Counted from the first letter of the stretch, positions 1-8,569 are shown. The stretch is 64,000 nt of DNA from Edaphobacter modestus (GCF_004217555.1 NZ_SHKW01000001.1:2976001-3040000), one strand, 5' to 3'. Program-made: numbers and translations. The notes: a model not told the origin generated them from the sequence alone.

Positions 1-333
1 TATTTGAGGGTCGGTGAACGTGGGCATCACAAGCTGCGGTTCACGGAGGCGATGTATACGCGGATGGGTGCAACCGGCCCCGCATCGCCTCTCAGAGCCA
101 CCCGCCCAATGAAGGTAGGCGTTGAGACAACGAAAGACCGCGTTCGCTGCCGTTTCTTTCAGTCCCTTCTCGCGCATCCGCACGACAAGAGCCTTGAGTT
201 CGTCTTGTGTGGGTGATTCACACGGCAGCCATTTCTCGCACCGGCGATACCACTCGATTGTGTTGGGTGAGATGTTTGTGAGGTATTGGCGCTCACGAAT
301 AAAAGACTCGAAACGCTCTAGTCTCGGGGTCAC
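1..333 (-). CDS. Site-specific tyrosine recombinase (integrase), N-terminal part, runs off left edge
   Basis: The minus strand is open from position 393 down to the window edge. From the GTG at 333 it gives 111 codons. The translation contains LTNISPNTIEWYRRCEKWL, then an ELKALVVRMREKG helix and ANAVFRCLNAYLHWAGG. This is the pattern of the SAM-like core-binding domain at the N terminus of phage-type integrases (the 'S..T...Y......' helix pair). The catalytic R..H-R-Y domain would lie to the left of the window. GTG 333 is chosen because GGAGAG lies just upstream; CTG codons at 345 and 360 are alternatives. The gene lies directly 3' of tRNA-Arg and is read in the same direction, the usual position of an integrase at the end of an integrated element. 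The family call rests on pattern recognition of one domain only. Confidence 0.7.
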   Translation of the reverse strand, partial: MTPRLERFESFIRERQYLTNISPNTIEWYRRCEKWLPCESPTQDELKALVVRMREKGLKETAANAVFRCLNAYLHWAGGSERRCGAGCTHPRIHRLREPQLVMPTFTDPQI

Positions 334-411
334 AGGATTTCTCTCCAGTCTCGGGGTCAGAGTTCGGAGGAAACCGCTGTAAGTTTTCGTAAGTTATTGA
401 GCGCGGAGGTG

Positions 412-488
412 TGGTGAGCGAGGCAGGGATCGAACCTGCAACCCCGAGCTTAGAAGGCTCGTGCTCTATCCGATTGAGCTACTCGCTC
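412..488 (-). tRNA. tRNA-Arg (anticodon TCT)
   Basis: The minus strand folds as a complete cloverleaf. The acceptor stem GAGCGAG pairs with CTCGCTC. The D-stem is GCTC/GAGC, the anticodon stem CGAGC/GCTCG encloses loop CTTCTAA (anticodon TCT), and the T-arm is GCAGG-TTCGATC-CCTGC. The discriminator is A and CCA is encoded (412-414). Its 3' end faces the integrase fragment, so it is a candidate attachment site. Confidence 0.95.
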
Positions 489-629
489 GCGCGTCCTGAA
501 GCCGATCTTAGATGAGAATCCTGCTTCTCTCTCATTGTAAACGGGGTGGTGAAACTTCCTTAAAAAAGAGCGATGCAAAACATGGCGCCGGAGTGTCTAC
601 TAGGTCTGCGACAGACAGGAGATCAAAAC

Positions 630-1376
630 ATGGACAGGCTTAAAGGAAAACGTGCGCTTATCACCGGCGGTACTACCGGGATCGGTCTTGAGACGGCGAA
701 ACAGTTTCTGATCGAGGGGGCGCGCGTCGCCATCACGGGGAGAAATCCGACGACACTGGAAGCTGCGAAGAAGGCGCTCGATAGCGATGTTCTGGTGATT
801 GAGTCCGATGCCGCGGATGTGACGGCTCAGAGGGCCCTGGCGCAGCGAATCGGAGAGACTTTTGGTCAACTGGATGTTCTGGTGCCGAACGCGGGCATCG
901 TGGAAATGCGGCCAATCGGGCAGTGGGACGAGGCGACCTTTGATCGCTCGTTCGGGATCAACTTCAAGGGGCCATTCTTCCTGATCCAGGAGCTGTTGCC
1001 GTTGTTTGCAAATCCGGCGTCGATCGTGTTGATGGCGTCAGTGAATGCGCATATCGGGATGCCGAATACGAGTGTCTACGGCGCGACGAAAGCGGCACTC
1101 GCTTCGCTGGCGCGGACGTTGTCGGGAGAGCTGGTTTCGCGCGGCATTCGCGTGAATTCGATCAGTCCGGGACCGATTGCGACTCCCCTCTACAGCAAGC
1201 TCGGATTTCCAGAGGCGGACCTGAAAAACGTGGCGGCTGCGATCCAGAATCAGGTACCGTCGAAGCGATTCGGAGAGCCAATTGAAGTCGCAAAAGCTGT
1301 GGTCTTTCTTGCCTCCGATGAGGCTCCCTTCACAGTGGGCAGCGAGTTGCTGATGGACGGTGGAATGGCTCTATAA
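630..1376 (+). CDS. SDR-family oxidoreductase (FabG-like)
   Basis: A classical short-chain dehydrogenase of 248 residues, the normal length. The N terminus has the NAD(P)-binding TGGTTGIG. The strand-4 motif reads PNAG instead of NNAG. Ser of LMASVNA and the YGATK motif (Tyr and Lys) complete the catalytic set, and ISPGPI follows in the usual place. The reaction is NAD(P)-dependent oxidation or reduction of a hydroxyl/keto group; the substrate cannot be read from sequence. The start at 630 is preferred over an in-frame ATG at 573 because AGGAG lies nine bases upstream and the Rossmann fold then begins a few residues in. It stands alone, convergent with the next gene. Confidence 0.85.
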   Translation: MDRLKGKRALITGGTTGIGLETAKQFLIEGARVAITGRNPTTLEAAKKALDSDVLVIESDAADVTAQRALAQRIGETFGQLDVLVPNAGIVEMRPIGQWDEATFDRSFGINFKGPFFLIQELLPLFANPASIVLMASVNAHIGMPNTSVYGATKAALASLARTLSGELVSRGIRVNSISPGPIATPLYSKLGFPEADLKNVAAAIQNQVPSKRFGEPIEVAKAVVFLASDEAPFTVGSELLMDGGMAL

Positions 1377-1386
1377 CTGGCGACAG

Positions 1387-1980
1387 TTATGACGTCGCGA
1401 AGGCGCGTCCGCGCAGAAGTGTAGAGACGTCGGCCAGCGCTGCACCCCAGCGGTCTTCGGCAGCTTGTTCATCATGGCCGAGGGCCTTGAGGTAGAGGCT
1501 GACGGTGAAGCCCTCCTGCGGCCCGGTCAGGTCGATCAGCGCAGGCCGCAAGGTGCACTCGAGTGCGGCATAAGGATGCTCGAGCGAAGTTGCGAGGCGC
1601 GTGATGCGGTGCAGGAGCTGCTCGTGCTGGTGGAAGGAGACGAAGACGGAGCGTTCGCGCCAGACGAGGTCGATGTAGCTGGCGATGCCTGTGGGGGCAT
1701 CTTCGAGGATGAGGTCGAGTTCATGCCGCAGCGGCTCGAGCTCGTCGGGAGCGAGGCTCCATACATCGCATTTGGCAGTGAAGACGGGCGAACGCGTGGC
1801 ATTGAGTGCACGCAGGGCATGCATCAGCGGGGGATGCTGCGCGGCCTCTTCGAGCCAGTCGAGATCGTACGGGTTCTCGCGAAGATCGATGAAGTGACGC
1901 GAAGGATCGTCGGGATCGGCCCAGGGAACGACGAGGACGGGATCGTCTGCGCCGCATTCGACGGACCACTCGGAGAGCAT
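1387..1980 (-). CDS. Conserved hypothetical protein, 197 aa
   Basis: I do not recognise this family. The protein is soluble-looking, acidic and rich in Leu, Glu and Asp, with no signal peptide or membrane segment. It begins MLSEWSVECGADDPVLVVPW and carries a run of short helices (ALRALNATRSP, LEPLRHELDLILED). Coding character is clear: the frame is open throughout and GC-rich at third positions. It ends ten bases from the SDR stop (convergent) and lies 30 bases downstream of the hydrolase gene on the same strand, so it may be last in a 3854-1387 operon. No function is assigned. Confidence 0.65.
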   Translation of the reverse strand: MLSEWSVECGADDPVLVVPWADPDDPSRHFIDLRENPYDLDWLEEAAQHPPLMHALRALNATRSPVFTAKCDVWSLAPDELEPLRHELDLILEDAPTGIASYIDLVWRERSVFVSFHQHEQLLHRITRLATSLEHPYAALECTLRPALIDLTGPQEGFTVSLYLKALGHDEQAAEDRWGAALADVSTLLRGRAFATS

Positions 1981-2010
1981 CTTTCTATCTTAGCGGCAGT
2001 AAAGAGATGG

Positions 2011-3054
2011 TCAGGCGTGATCCAGCAGAAAAGCCATCAGGGTGTGCTCGGCCCAGTAGCCGTCGTAGCTGGTAGACGGATCGGGCGCAGCGAGAAAGGC
2101 GCAGTGTCCGCCGCGAGTGCTTTCAAGGAAGGTGATGTTGGGATTTGCGGCGATCTTCTGGCGGCTGTCGGGCAGCAGGCGAATGAAGGGATCGTCGGCG
2201 GAGTTGAGAATGAGTATGGGTACGGCGATGCGATCGAGCACGCGCGCGCTGGCGGCACGGTAGTAGTAGTCGTCCGCACCCGTAAAGCCGGAGTAGAAGG
2301 CTGTGATGCGTTCGTCGAAGGCACGGATGGAGCGGATGCCGTCTGCACGGCGGGGATCGTAGGCGCGAGGAAACAGCGCAGCCTTGCGCCGGTAACGCGC
2401 GAGAAGAGCGTAGAGAAACTTGATCTCGTAGATGCGATTCTGGGGTTCGTGCAGGGAGTCGGCGGAGGGGCCGAGGTCGATTGCGGGTGAGACGCCGATG
2501 ACGGAACGCAGGGATCGAGGAGCCGAGGCGGCGAGATCGCCGGCGAGTTTGAGGACGAGGTTGCCTCCCATCGAATAGCCGATGAGAGAGATCGAGGTGA
2601 GTCCATAGAGATCGGTGAAGTGGCGCATGACGGCACCGACGTCGCCGGAGAGGCCGGAATGATAGAGGGTTGAGCTGAGCGCCTCCGTTCCGCCGCAGTT
2701 GCGCATGTTCATGCGGATGATGTTTGCGCCGGCCTGCCATAGCTTGTCCGCGTTGCCGACGACGTATTGCGAGTGGGAGGAGCCTTCGAGACCGTGCACG
2801 ATGATGGCTGTCGGGCGCTGGGCGCGGACTTCGGTGGGCTGCCAATGGCAGTCGCAACGGATGCGGCTCGAGATCTCAGAACCTACAGCGGGCGCAACCT
2901 CCACGAGGATGGTTTCAGCCGGAGGAAGTGAGTGCATACGTCGGAGGAAGTTTCCCAGGATGGTTTGCAGATGTCCGTTGGAAAAGAAACGTCGCGGCGC
3001 GAACTCAGCGGCGTGAGCGACGCGCTGCGCAAGGGTCTCGAGTGCCGTCGCCAT
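2011..3054 (-). CDS. Alpha/beta hydrolase, YheT family (COG0429)
   Basis: A 347-residue alpha/beta hydrolase. The N terminus carries the family signature FSNGHLQTI followed by a HGLEGSSHSQY oxyanion-hole region. MNMRNCGGTE is characteristic of the YheT/ABHD1-3 group. The nucleophile elbow is GYSMGG, the acid lies in NSADDPF, and the His in RGGHCAF, giving a full Ser-Asp-His triad. Family members are esterase- or acyltransferase-like with poorly defined substrates. The ATG overlaps the TAA of the upstream DUF72 gene by one base (TAATG), suggesting translational coupling. Confidence 0.88.
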   Translation of the reverse strand: MATALETLAQRVAHAAEFAPRRFFSNGHLQTILGNFLRRMHSLPPAETILVEVAPAVGSEISSRIRCDCHWQPTEVRAQRPTAIIVHGLEGSSHSQYVVGNADKLWQAGANIIRMNMRNCGGTEALSSTLYHSGLSGDVGAVMRHFTDLYGLTSISLIGYSMGGNLVLKLAGDLAASAPRSLRSVIGVSPAIDLGPSADSLHEPQNRIYEIKFLYALLARYRRKAALFPRAYDPRRADGIRSIRAFDERITAFYSGFTGADDYYYRAASARVLDRIAVPILILNSADDPFIRLLPDSRQKIAANPNITFLESTRGGHCAFLAAPDPSTSYDGYWAEHTLMAFLLDHA

Positions 3055-3854
3055 TACTGCTTCGCCTTCCTGGCGGCAATGCCTTCGAGGAAGGCAACCG
3101 CGTTGAGTGCGCCGCTGGGTTCGTCCTCGTGCTTGAAGTAGACGTAGACGTCGCGGTTGGCTGCGAGGGTTGCGAAGCGTTCGACGAAGGCGTCGAGCTC
3201 AGCGGGGGTATAGGCGCCGGTGCGGCGCAGACGAAAGCTGGTGAAGGCGGGCGCGGTGTGGACTTCGGGAGTCGCGAGGTCGTCGCTCTCGGCGATGCAG
3301 AGGGCAGCGTTATGGGAGCGGAGAATGGCGTAGATCTCGTCGTTGAACCAGGATTCGTGGCGGAACTCAAACGCGATGGAGAGCGCCCCCGGACCACGGA
3401 GGGCTGGGGCCGAAAGGAAGCTTTCAAGTCGCGCGGCGTCTGCCTTGAGGTTTGGAGGAAGCTGGAAGAGGAGAAGGCCGAGCTTGCCTGCCTGGCGCGC
3501 GGGTTCAAGCACGGAGACGAAGTAGGCGACGTCGGATTCGCAGTTTGCGAGCCGCTTGATATGTGTGATTCGCTGGGGAGCTTTGAAACTGAAGCGGAAA
3601 AAATCGGGTGTGGAGGCGAGCCAACCTTCGAGCATCGCAGCAGTGGGAAAGGCGCGGAAGGTGTAATTGACCTCAACCGAGCTGAGCTTTCTGGAGTAGA
3701 ACTCGAGGAATCGCTTCGCAGGAGTGCGGTCGGGGTAGAAATCCGGTTTCCAGGTGGGATAGGCCCAGCCGGAGGTTCCGGCAAAGACGCGGGCAGCGGC
3801 CGCAGTGGCGGCGATTTCGCTGGAGGGCGGCGGCGCTTGTGGGAGTCGGGCCAC
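3054..3854 (-). CDS. DUF72 family protein
   Basis: This matches the DUF72 (YecE-like) family, predicted TIM barrels of about 240-280 residues with unproven activity. Visible signatures are FAGTSGWAYPTWKPDFYP near the start, then LEFYSRKLSSVEVNYTF, FRFSFKAPQRITH, LLFQLPPN, FEFRHESWF and YVYFKHEDEPSGALNA at the end. The frame stays open far upstream, but that extension would cross tRNA-His, so the start must lie below 3918. GTG at 3854 (266 aa) is the only reasonable in-frame start, though it has no clear ribosome-binding site. It is probably co-translated with the hydrolase downstream. Confidence 0.82.
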   Translation of the reverse strand: MARLPQAPPPSSEIAATAAAARVFAGTSGWAYPTWKPDFYPDRTPAKRFLEFYSRKLSSVEVNYTFRAFPTAAMLEGWLASTPDFFRFSFKAPQRITHIKRLANCESDVAYFVSVLEPARQAGKLGLLLFQLPPNLKADAARLESFLSAPALRGPGALSIAFEFRHESWFNDEIYAILRSHNAALCIAESDDLATPEVHTAPAFTSFRLRRTGAYTPAELDAFVERFATLAANRDVYVYFKHEDEPSGALNAVAFLEGIAARKAKQ

Positions 3855-3917
3855 GGCGTAGAAAAGAGTTGCGATACGGGTGATACCCTCAAAATGCCCG
3901 GACGTTCGAAGGGAATT

Positions 3918-3993
3918 TGGGGCGGCTAGTGGGTTTCGAACCCACGACATCCGCTGCCACAGAGCGGCGTTCTGCCACTGAACTATAGCCGCC
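3918..3993 (-). tRNA. tRNA-His (anticodon GTG)
   Basis: The minus strand gives a cloverleaf with acceptor stem GCGGCTA/TAGCCGC and an extra 5' G (position -1) opposite C73, the histidine identity element. The anticodon stem CCGCT/AGCGG encloses CTGTGGC (anticodon GTG). The T-arm is GTGGG-TTCGAAC-CCACT and the CCA end is encoded. Confidence 0.95.
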
Positions 3994-4059
3994 GTATCAC
4001 TTTCAATTGTAGCATTCAGATGCTGGCGACGGGGATATTCTTCGCCAGTTGGAGCTTCC

Positions 4060-4599
4060 ATGAAGCCGCCCAGCCAGCCCGAGATCCTCTCCCCCCGCAG
4101 CGGCAAGGGCCGCGGGATGTTCGACGACGAAAATCTGGACATCCTGTCGCACGTGCTGGACGACTTCATCAAGATTCCCGGGACCTCGATCCGGTTTGGA
4201 CTCGATGGCATCGTGGGCCTGATTCCGGGCATCGGCGATATTCTCGGCGGAATTGCATCGTGCATCATCATCATCGCGGCGTGGATTCGCGGAGTTCCCT
4301 ATGTAACGCTTGCCCGCATGGTGGCTAACGTGATGATCGAGGTTGTTGTGGGCGCGATTCCCCTGCTGGGGGATGCCTTCGACATTGCATGGCGCGCAAA
4401 CCGCCGCAATTATGCGCTGCTGACGGGGAGCCTCTACGAGCCGCGAAAGCACACCATCGAGAGCTGGATCTTTCTTGGCGTGATGTGTATGGTCCTGTTC
4501 GTGCTGACGATGATCCCGATGCTGTTGCTGGCATGGCTTGCGAACGGTTTGATGCATAGCCTTTTCGGCGTTGAGGTTCACTTTCCCGCGTGGCTTTAG
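4060..4599 (+). CDS. DUF4112 membrane protein
   Basis: A 179-residue integral membrane protein of the DUF4112 family (function unknown). After a polar N terminus come [19 protein letters not shown], a hydrophobic [11 protein letters not shown] segment, then [23 protein letters not shown]. The repeated (I/L)PG(I)GD / IPLLGD pair is the family hallmark. Two further hydrophobic stretches (about residues 130-165) form a C-terminal membrane hairpin. It lies between tRNA-His and tRNA-Pro as a single gene. Confidence 0.85.
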   Translation: MKPPSQPEILSPRSGKGRGMFDDENLDILSHVLDDFIKIPGTSIRFGLDGIVGLIPGIGDILGGIASCIIIIAAWIRGVPYVTLARMVANVMIEVVVGAIPLLGDAFDIAWRANRRNYALLTGSLYEPRKHTIESWIFLGVMCMVLFVLTMIPMLLLAWLANGLMHSLFGVEVHFPAWL

Positions 4600-4638
4600 T
4601 CATGCTTCGGAGTCCTGGTGCGATAGACTAGGGAGAGT

Positions 4639-4715
4639 CGGGGCGTAGCGCAGTCTGGTAGCGCATCTGCTTTGGGAGCAGAGGGTCGGGGGTTCGAATC
4701 CCTCCGCCCCGACCA
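4639..4715 (+). tRNA. tRNA-Pro (anticodon TGG)
   Basis: The plus strand gives acceptor stem CGGGGCG/CGCCCCG, D-arm GCGC...GCGC, anticodon stem TCTGC/GCAGA around TTTGGGA (anticodon TGG) and T-arm GGGGG-TTCGAAT-CCCTC. The discriminator is A and CCA is encoded. Its 3' end borders decayed DNA. Confidence 0.95.
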
Positions 4716-4871
4716 AAAAATCAGGCATTTACAGCGAGTTTGGCTCCTTCGTCATGTTTGCTGTGTTGCCTTTGGTAGTCGGCCGATCATCTCGATGCAT
4801 ACTGAGCCGGACTATTTTCACGGTGCAGTACGGCCTCGAAGGAGCCTGTCCGAACGACGCCTCCCCATTCG

Positions 4872-4998
4872 TTGTTCGAGAGGGGCCGAACGATCGATTG
4901 GATATTCATACGCGGATCCATTCGAACTGCAGGCCTGCGAATTCACAACTCGGTTTCAGCTTCCGACCACTCCCTACTGTCAGTAAGCTCGCTTTCAC
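4872..4998 (+). pseudogene. Remnant of an endonuclease/exonuclease/phosphatase (EEP) family protein, C-terminal end
   Basis: In this frame the DNA reads RTIDWIFIRGSIRTAGLRI followed by a SASDHSLLSVSSL tail. This is the characteristic C terminus of EEP-fold enzymes: 'R-I-D-W/Y-I-F' strand, then the catalytic SDH motif. No N-terminal EEP domain precedes it. The frame is closed by a TGA at 4803, and a neighbouring frame carries DYFHG, as would be expected of an upstream EEP strand after a frameshift. I read this as a decayed gene fragment just 3' of tRNA-Pro. The match is short, so chance similarity is possible. Confidence 0.45.
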
Positions 4999-5375
4999 AG
5001 CAGAACACTTTACTTCAAAGAAGTCGGGTTCAGGCGAGGCGCCTCCATCGCTGTTACGTCCTAATGCGTCAACTTCCGCTAACTGTCGAAATGTCGACAC
5101 GGGTACTTCGCGCTCTCGATCTACTCTTCGGAAGCCAGAACGTATAAATGGTTTCCTAATGAACCTGATAGATACTCCGCGCCGAAGATCAACATTGGCT
5201 CTAAAAGTGCAAATGAAAATGTCAGGATCGAGATCGACTTGACCAGGGCCGATATCGTCGCGAGGCATCGTGGCAAACATAATGCCCGCGGCGGTTCTGG
5301 GGCGACCAGCTTATCCGCGGTCGAAAGCCGCGATCTCGGCCGATCCGGCCGTTTCCATGGCCGCAGGAGTAATCA
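4999..5375. other. Non-coding or decayed stretch before the small Cys protein gene
   Basis: Several overlapping open frames exist on both strands but none has recognisable domains, a good ribosome-binding site or consistent codon use. One short plus-strand run reads as YKWFPNEPDRYSAPKINIG (around 5145), protein-like but unplaced. Base composition is more AT-rich than the flanking genes. Together with the EEP fragment this suggests degenerated acquired DNA after tRNA-Pro. Confidence 0.4.
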
Positions 5376-5600
5376 ATGTCTGCACAGAAACAACGGCCGT
5401 TAAATCACAGCAATAAATACAGTGCGGACTCAGCCTGCACTCACTGTGACGGTGTCATCCGTCACGAATCCTGGTGTATCACAGAAAACGCTAACGTTCG
5501 TTATGCACATCGGGCGGCCTTATTCGCCAACGAATTATGCCTTGAAGATCGTATCATCCTGCATGCCTTGGGAGTTGCTTGGCAGGAAGAAGGTGTCTAG
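5376..5600 (+). CDS. Small Cys-containing protein, 74 aa
   Basis: The ATG is preceded by a strong AGGAG six bases away, which supports translation. The protein contains ACTHCDGVIRHESWC, a CxxC pair with a third Cys and a His nearby, as in a small metal-binding knuckle. It continues into RYAHRAAL and LEDRIILHALGVAW, a helical C terminus. I have an impression that similar small proteins with a C-x-x-C-x-G-V-I-x-H-E-x-W-C core occur in related bacteria, but I cannot name a family. No signal peptide is seen. It is isolated, with decayed DNA upstream. Confidence 0.6.
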   Translation: MSAQKQRPLNHSNKYSADSACTHCDGVIRHESWCITENANVRYAHRAALFANELCLEDRIILHALGVAWQEEGV

Positions 5601-5784
5601 CAATTGACACCATGTCGAAAGAGATCAAAACCGCCTGCAGCTGAGTGAGAGCCGAGAGTAGTGATGCGAGCTGCCCCGCCTATACCTGAACCCGCTAGCC
5701 CTGCTCTTCGTGGAACCGGGTCTCTGGCCTTTGCTGAAGTTGCAGGGAGTCGACTCTTAGCGCCTTCCCTGCGCTGAAAAATCC

Positions 5785-6732
5785 TCAAGCGAATTCGACT
5801 TCTGTCATTTCGCTGCACCTGTCCCATAGCTGGGCTGCGAGCGTCTCGCTGCGGGCGTGATCGGCGATCTTTGCCGGGCCGACGATCTCACCTTTCATCT
5901 CTCCGAGCAGCTGGGGACCGTAGTAGCCGCCATTCTCCGCATCCGGAGAGGTCGCGGCGTACAGCGTGGGCAGGGCCCCCTCCGCCTCATCGTTGAGGAA
6001 GATGCTGATCCCGTGGCCGATGACGATACGAAGCATTCTGGCCATGGAGGAGCGTTCGTCGGTGCGAAAGAGCGCTGTCGAGGCTACACCGGGATGTGCA
6101 GCGATGCTGCGGATCGGCGAGCCCTTCGCTCGAAGGCGTCGGCTCATCTGCAGAGCGAGCATAAGATTCGCGAGCTTGGAGTGCTGGTAGGCGCGAAGCG
6201 GGGAGTACGCTCTCTCCGACTGCAGATCTTCGAGTTTGAGATGGGTGCGCTTGTGAGCGATCGAAGCGATCGTGACGACGCGAGGAGGCTCAGAGGAGCT
6301 TGCGGCAGCCTGTTCGAGAGCGGGCCACAACAATCCTGTGAGAGCGAAGTGGCCGAGCACGTTGGTTCCGAACTGCATCTCGAAGCCGTCGGGGGTTACG
6401 GTGCGGCGAGGAATCGCCATCACCCCCGCATTGTTGATGAGAACGTGCAGCGGGCGCTGGCGTGCAAGTTCCTTTGCGGCGAAGTCGCGGACGGAGGCGA
6501 GCGAGGCGAGATCGAGCGAGGCCACTTCGGCGCGTAAGCCTGGAGCTTCTTCGCGAAGCCGTGCCAGCGCGGCCTCGCCTTTCGTGAGGTCGCGGCAGGC
6601 GAGAATCAGCTCGGCATCTCTGCGAGCAAGCTTCAGTGCGGCGCAATAGCCGATGCCGCTGTTGGCGCCGGTGATCAGGAACCGCCTGCCTGACAGGTTC
6701 GGAATGTGCTCAGCCTTCCACGTGCCACTCAT
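5785..6732 (-). CDS. SDR-family oxidoreductase, retinol dehydrogenase-like
   Basis: A 315-residue short-chain dehydrogenase of the extended retinol-dehydrogenase/WW-oxidoreductase type. Motifs in order: TGANSGIG (cofactor), LACRD, LDLASLASVR, INNAGVM, GTNVLGHFALT, VVTIASIAHK and YQHSKLANLM with Tyr and Lys of the active site. AHPGVAST near residue 210 is typical of this subgroup. It is NAD(P)-dependent; the substrate is unknown. It lies downstream of tyrS on the same strand with about 100 bases between, so it may be read through. Confidence 0.88.
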   Translation of the reverse strand: MSGTWKAEHIPNLSGRRFLITGANSGIGYCAALKLARRDAELILACRDLTKGEAALARLREEAPGLRAEVASLDLASLASVRDFAAKELARQRPLHVLINNAGVMAIPRRTVTPDGFEMQFGTNVLGHFALTGLLWPALEQAAASSSEPPRVVTIASIAHKRTHLKLEDLQSERAYSPLRAYQHSKLANLMLALQMSRRLRAKGSPIRSIAAHPGVASTALFRTDERSSMARMLRIVIGHGISIFLNDEAEGALPTLYAATSPDAENGGYYGPQLLGEMKGEIVGPAKIADHARSETLAAQLWDRCSEMTEVEFA

Positions 6733-6833
6733 AGGTTGAGGTTTGGACGCACGAGATCGAAGGGCGTCGCAAATTTATCTCATCCACGTCAGAAGTTTTT
6801 ATCTGTCCGCGTGTCCTCAGATACCGGAGGACG

Positions 6834-8081
6834 CTAGGTCCACGCAACACGGACGGCGCGTTTCCCCAGACGAAGCACGGGACTGGGCCCAAGCTCGTCC
6901 ACCGGGATGGTCCGATCGGTAAACTTTGCTCCGTTGATGCTGACCGCGTTCTCGCTGAGCTTTCGCGTCGCTTCGCCGGCCGATGCAGCCAGGCCTGTAA
7001 GCTGCAGCAGCTTCGGGACACGCAAGGCGTTGCTTTCCGCGACGACAAGTCCGTCGGAGTCTCTTGCGATCTGAATCACCGGAACATCTTCGCTTACGGC
7101 GCGCTGCTGGAACTGCGTGGCCCAGCCTTCGGCGGCGGCATCGGCCGCGGCCTGCGAGTGGAAGTCGCGGGTGATGGTGTGGGCCAGGTTCTTCTTGGCC
7201 TGCATGGGATGAAGTTTTCCCTCTGCGACCTCGGCCTGCATGGATGCGATCTCGGAGCCGCGCAGGTCGGTGAGGAGCGTCCAGTACTTCCACATCAGGT
7301 CGTCAGAGATCGACATCAGCTTGCTGTACATCTCGAACGGAACCTCGTGGATGCCGATGGCGTTGTTCAGGGACTTCGACATCTTCTGCACACCGTCGAG
7401 GCCCTCGAGGATAGGCGTCATCAGGATGATCTGCTGAGGCTGACCGAAGTGCCGCTGCAGGTCGCGGCCGCGCATGAGGTTGAATTTCTGATCGGTGCCA
7501 CCGAGCTCGACGTCGTTGTGGAGCGCGACGGAGTCGTATCCCTGGGCGATGGGGTAAATCATCTCGTGGACGCCAATGGGCTGCTCCTGGTTGAAGCGCT
7601 TGTGGAACTCCTCGCGCTCGAGCATCTGCGAGAGAGTGAATTGAGCCATGAGCTTGACGAGATCGTAGTAGCTGAGCTTGTCGAGCCATTCGGAGTTGTA
7701 ACGGACCTCGGTCTTTTCGGGATCGAGGATCTTAAAGACCTGCTCCTTGTAGGTCTCGGCGTTGGCTGCGATCTGCTCGGGCGTCAGAGGCTTGCGCGTG
7801 ACGTTGCGTCCGGTGGGGTCGCCGATGAGCGCGGTGGAGTCACCGATGAGGAAGATGACCGTGTGACCGAGCTGCTGGAAGTGGCGCAGCTTGCGGATCA
7901 GAACGGTGTGGCCAAGGTGAAGATCGGGAGCGGTGGGATCGAAGCCCGCCTTGATCCGCATCGGCTTGCCGGATGCAATGGACTGCTGGATACGCTCTTT
8001 GAGAGCCTCGACGGGGATGATCTCGGCGGCACCTTTGGTGATGAGATCGAGCTGGTCTTCAACGGATGGAAATGTCGACAT
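6834..8081 (-). CDS. tyrS: Tyrosyl-tRNA synthetase
   Basis: Class I aminoacyl-tRNA synthetase of 415 residues that charges tRNA-Tyr. The ATP-binding HIGH motif appears as DLHLGHT in [20 protein letters not shown], and the second signature is [11 protein letters not shown]. The tyrosine-site region [23 protein letters not shown] is intact. The C terminus (about residues 350-415) is an S4-like RNA-binding domain with [17 protein letters not shown] and NGAKFTDRT. It is divergent from the DUF2256 gene. Confidence 0.97.
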   Translation of the reverse strand: MSTFPSVEDQLDLITKGAAEIIPVEALKERIQQSIASGKPMRIKAGFDPTAPDLHLGHTVLIRKLRHFQQLGHTVIFLIGDSTALIGDPTGRNVTRKPLTPEQIAANAETYKEQVFKILDPEKTEVRYNSEWLDKLSYYDLVKLMAQFTLSQMLEREEFHKRFNQEQPIGVHEMIYPIAQGYDSVALHNDVELGGTDQKFNLMRGRDLQRHFGQPQQIILMTPILEGLDGVQKMSKSLNNAIGIHEVPFEMYSKLMSISDDLMWKYWTLLTDLRGSEIASMQAEVAEGKLHPMQAKKNLAHTITRDFHSQAAADAAAEGWATQFQQRAVSEDVPVIQIARDSDGLVVAESNALRVPKLLQLTGLAASAGEATRKLSENAVSINGAKFTDRTIPVDELGPSPVLRLGKRAVRVAWT

Positions 8082-8126
8082 GGTCGTTTTTCAGTATAAA
8101 GAGGCCGGAGGGTCCGCGACGCCGTA

Positions 8127-8537
8127 ATGCCCGACCGAAGACGCAAGCCGGAACGAATCACGCTACCCAAGGACAAGATCTGCAAAGCCTGTGGGCAAGC
8201 CTTCTCCTGGACGGAGAAACGCACCCGGGACTGGGATATTGCGAAGTACTGCGGTCGGCGGTGCAGTGGATATCTGCCTGAAGCGAAAGCGGAAGCGCTG
8301 GAAGCGGCGATCCTTGAGCTTTTGGGAGAGAGGGAGAAGGGAAAGACGATTTGCCCGTCGGAGGCGGCGAAGCGGGTTGGAGGGACTGCGGCCAGACATG
8401 ACTGGGAGTCGCTGATGGAGCCTGCGCGAGAGGCCGCCCGGAAGTTGACGAAGGCAGGCAGGATTGTGGTGACTCAGAAGGATAAGGTCGTTGACTCGGT
8501 TAAGGCGAAGGGGCCCATTCGTCTGCGGTTGCCGTAA
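8127..8537 (+). CDS. DUF2256-DUF3253 fusion protein
   Basis: 136 residues with two recognisable parts. Residues 1-50 are DUF2256, a small Cys-rich domain: KICKACGQAFSWTEKRTRDW followed by YCGRRC, giving paired Cys likely to bind zinc. Residues 55-136 match DUF3253, a winged-helix-like domain: LEAAILELL, ICPSEAAKRVGG, MEPAREAARKLTKAGRIVVTQ and KGPIRLRL. The two domains are often separate proteins, so this is a fusion. Function is unknown; a DNA- or RNA-binding role is only a guess. It is divergent from tyrS. Confidence 0.85.
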   Translation: MPDRRRKPERITLPKDKICKACGQAFSWTEKRTRDWDIAKYCGRRCSGYLPEAKAEALEAAILELLGEREKGKTICPSEAAKRVGGTAARHDWESLMEPAREAARKLTKAGRIVVTQKDKVVDSVKAKGPIRLRLP

Positions 8538-8569
8538 AACCTGGGAGTGGCGATCTGCTTCTCATAACA

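Noticed and set aside
324..336. Similarity of CTCGGGGTCACAGG to the tRNA-Arg segment CTCGGGGTTGCAGG as an attachment core
   Set aside because: It is short, imperfect and inverted relative to the tRNA; a true att site would be a direct repeat.
1465..2490. Long plus-strand open frame of 341 codons
   Set aside because: It is antisense to the hypothetical protein and YheT-like hydrolase genes, shows no domain and reflects their high third-position GC.
4906..5280. Minus-strand open frame of 124 codons
   Set aside because: No family, no ribosome-binding site, and it runs across the EEP remnant on the other strand.
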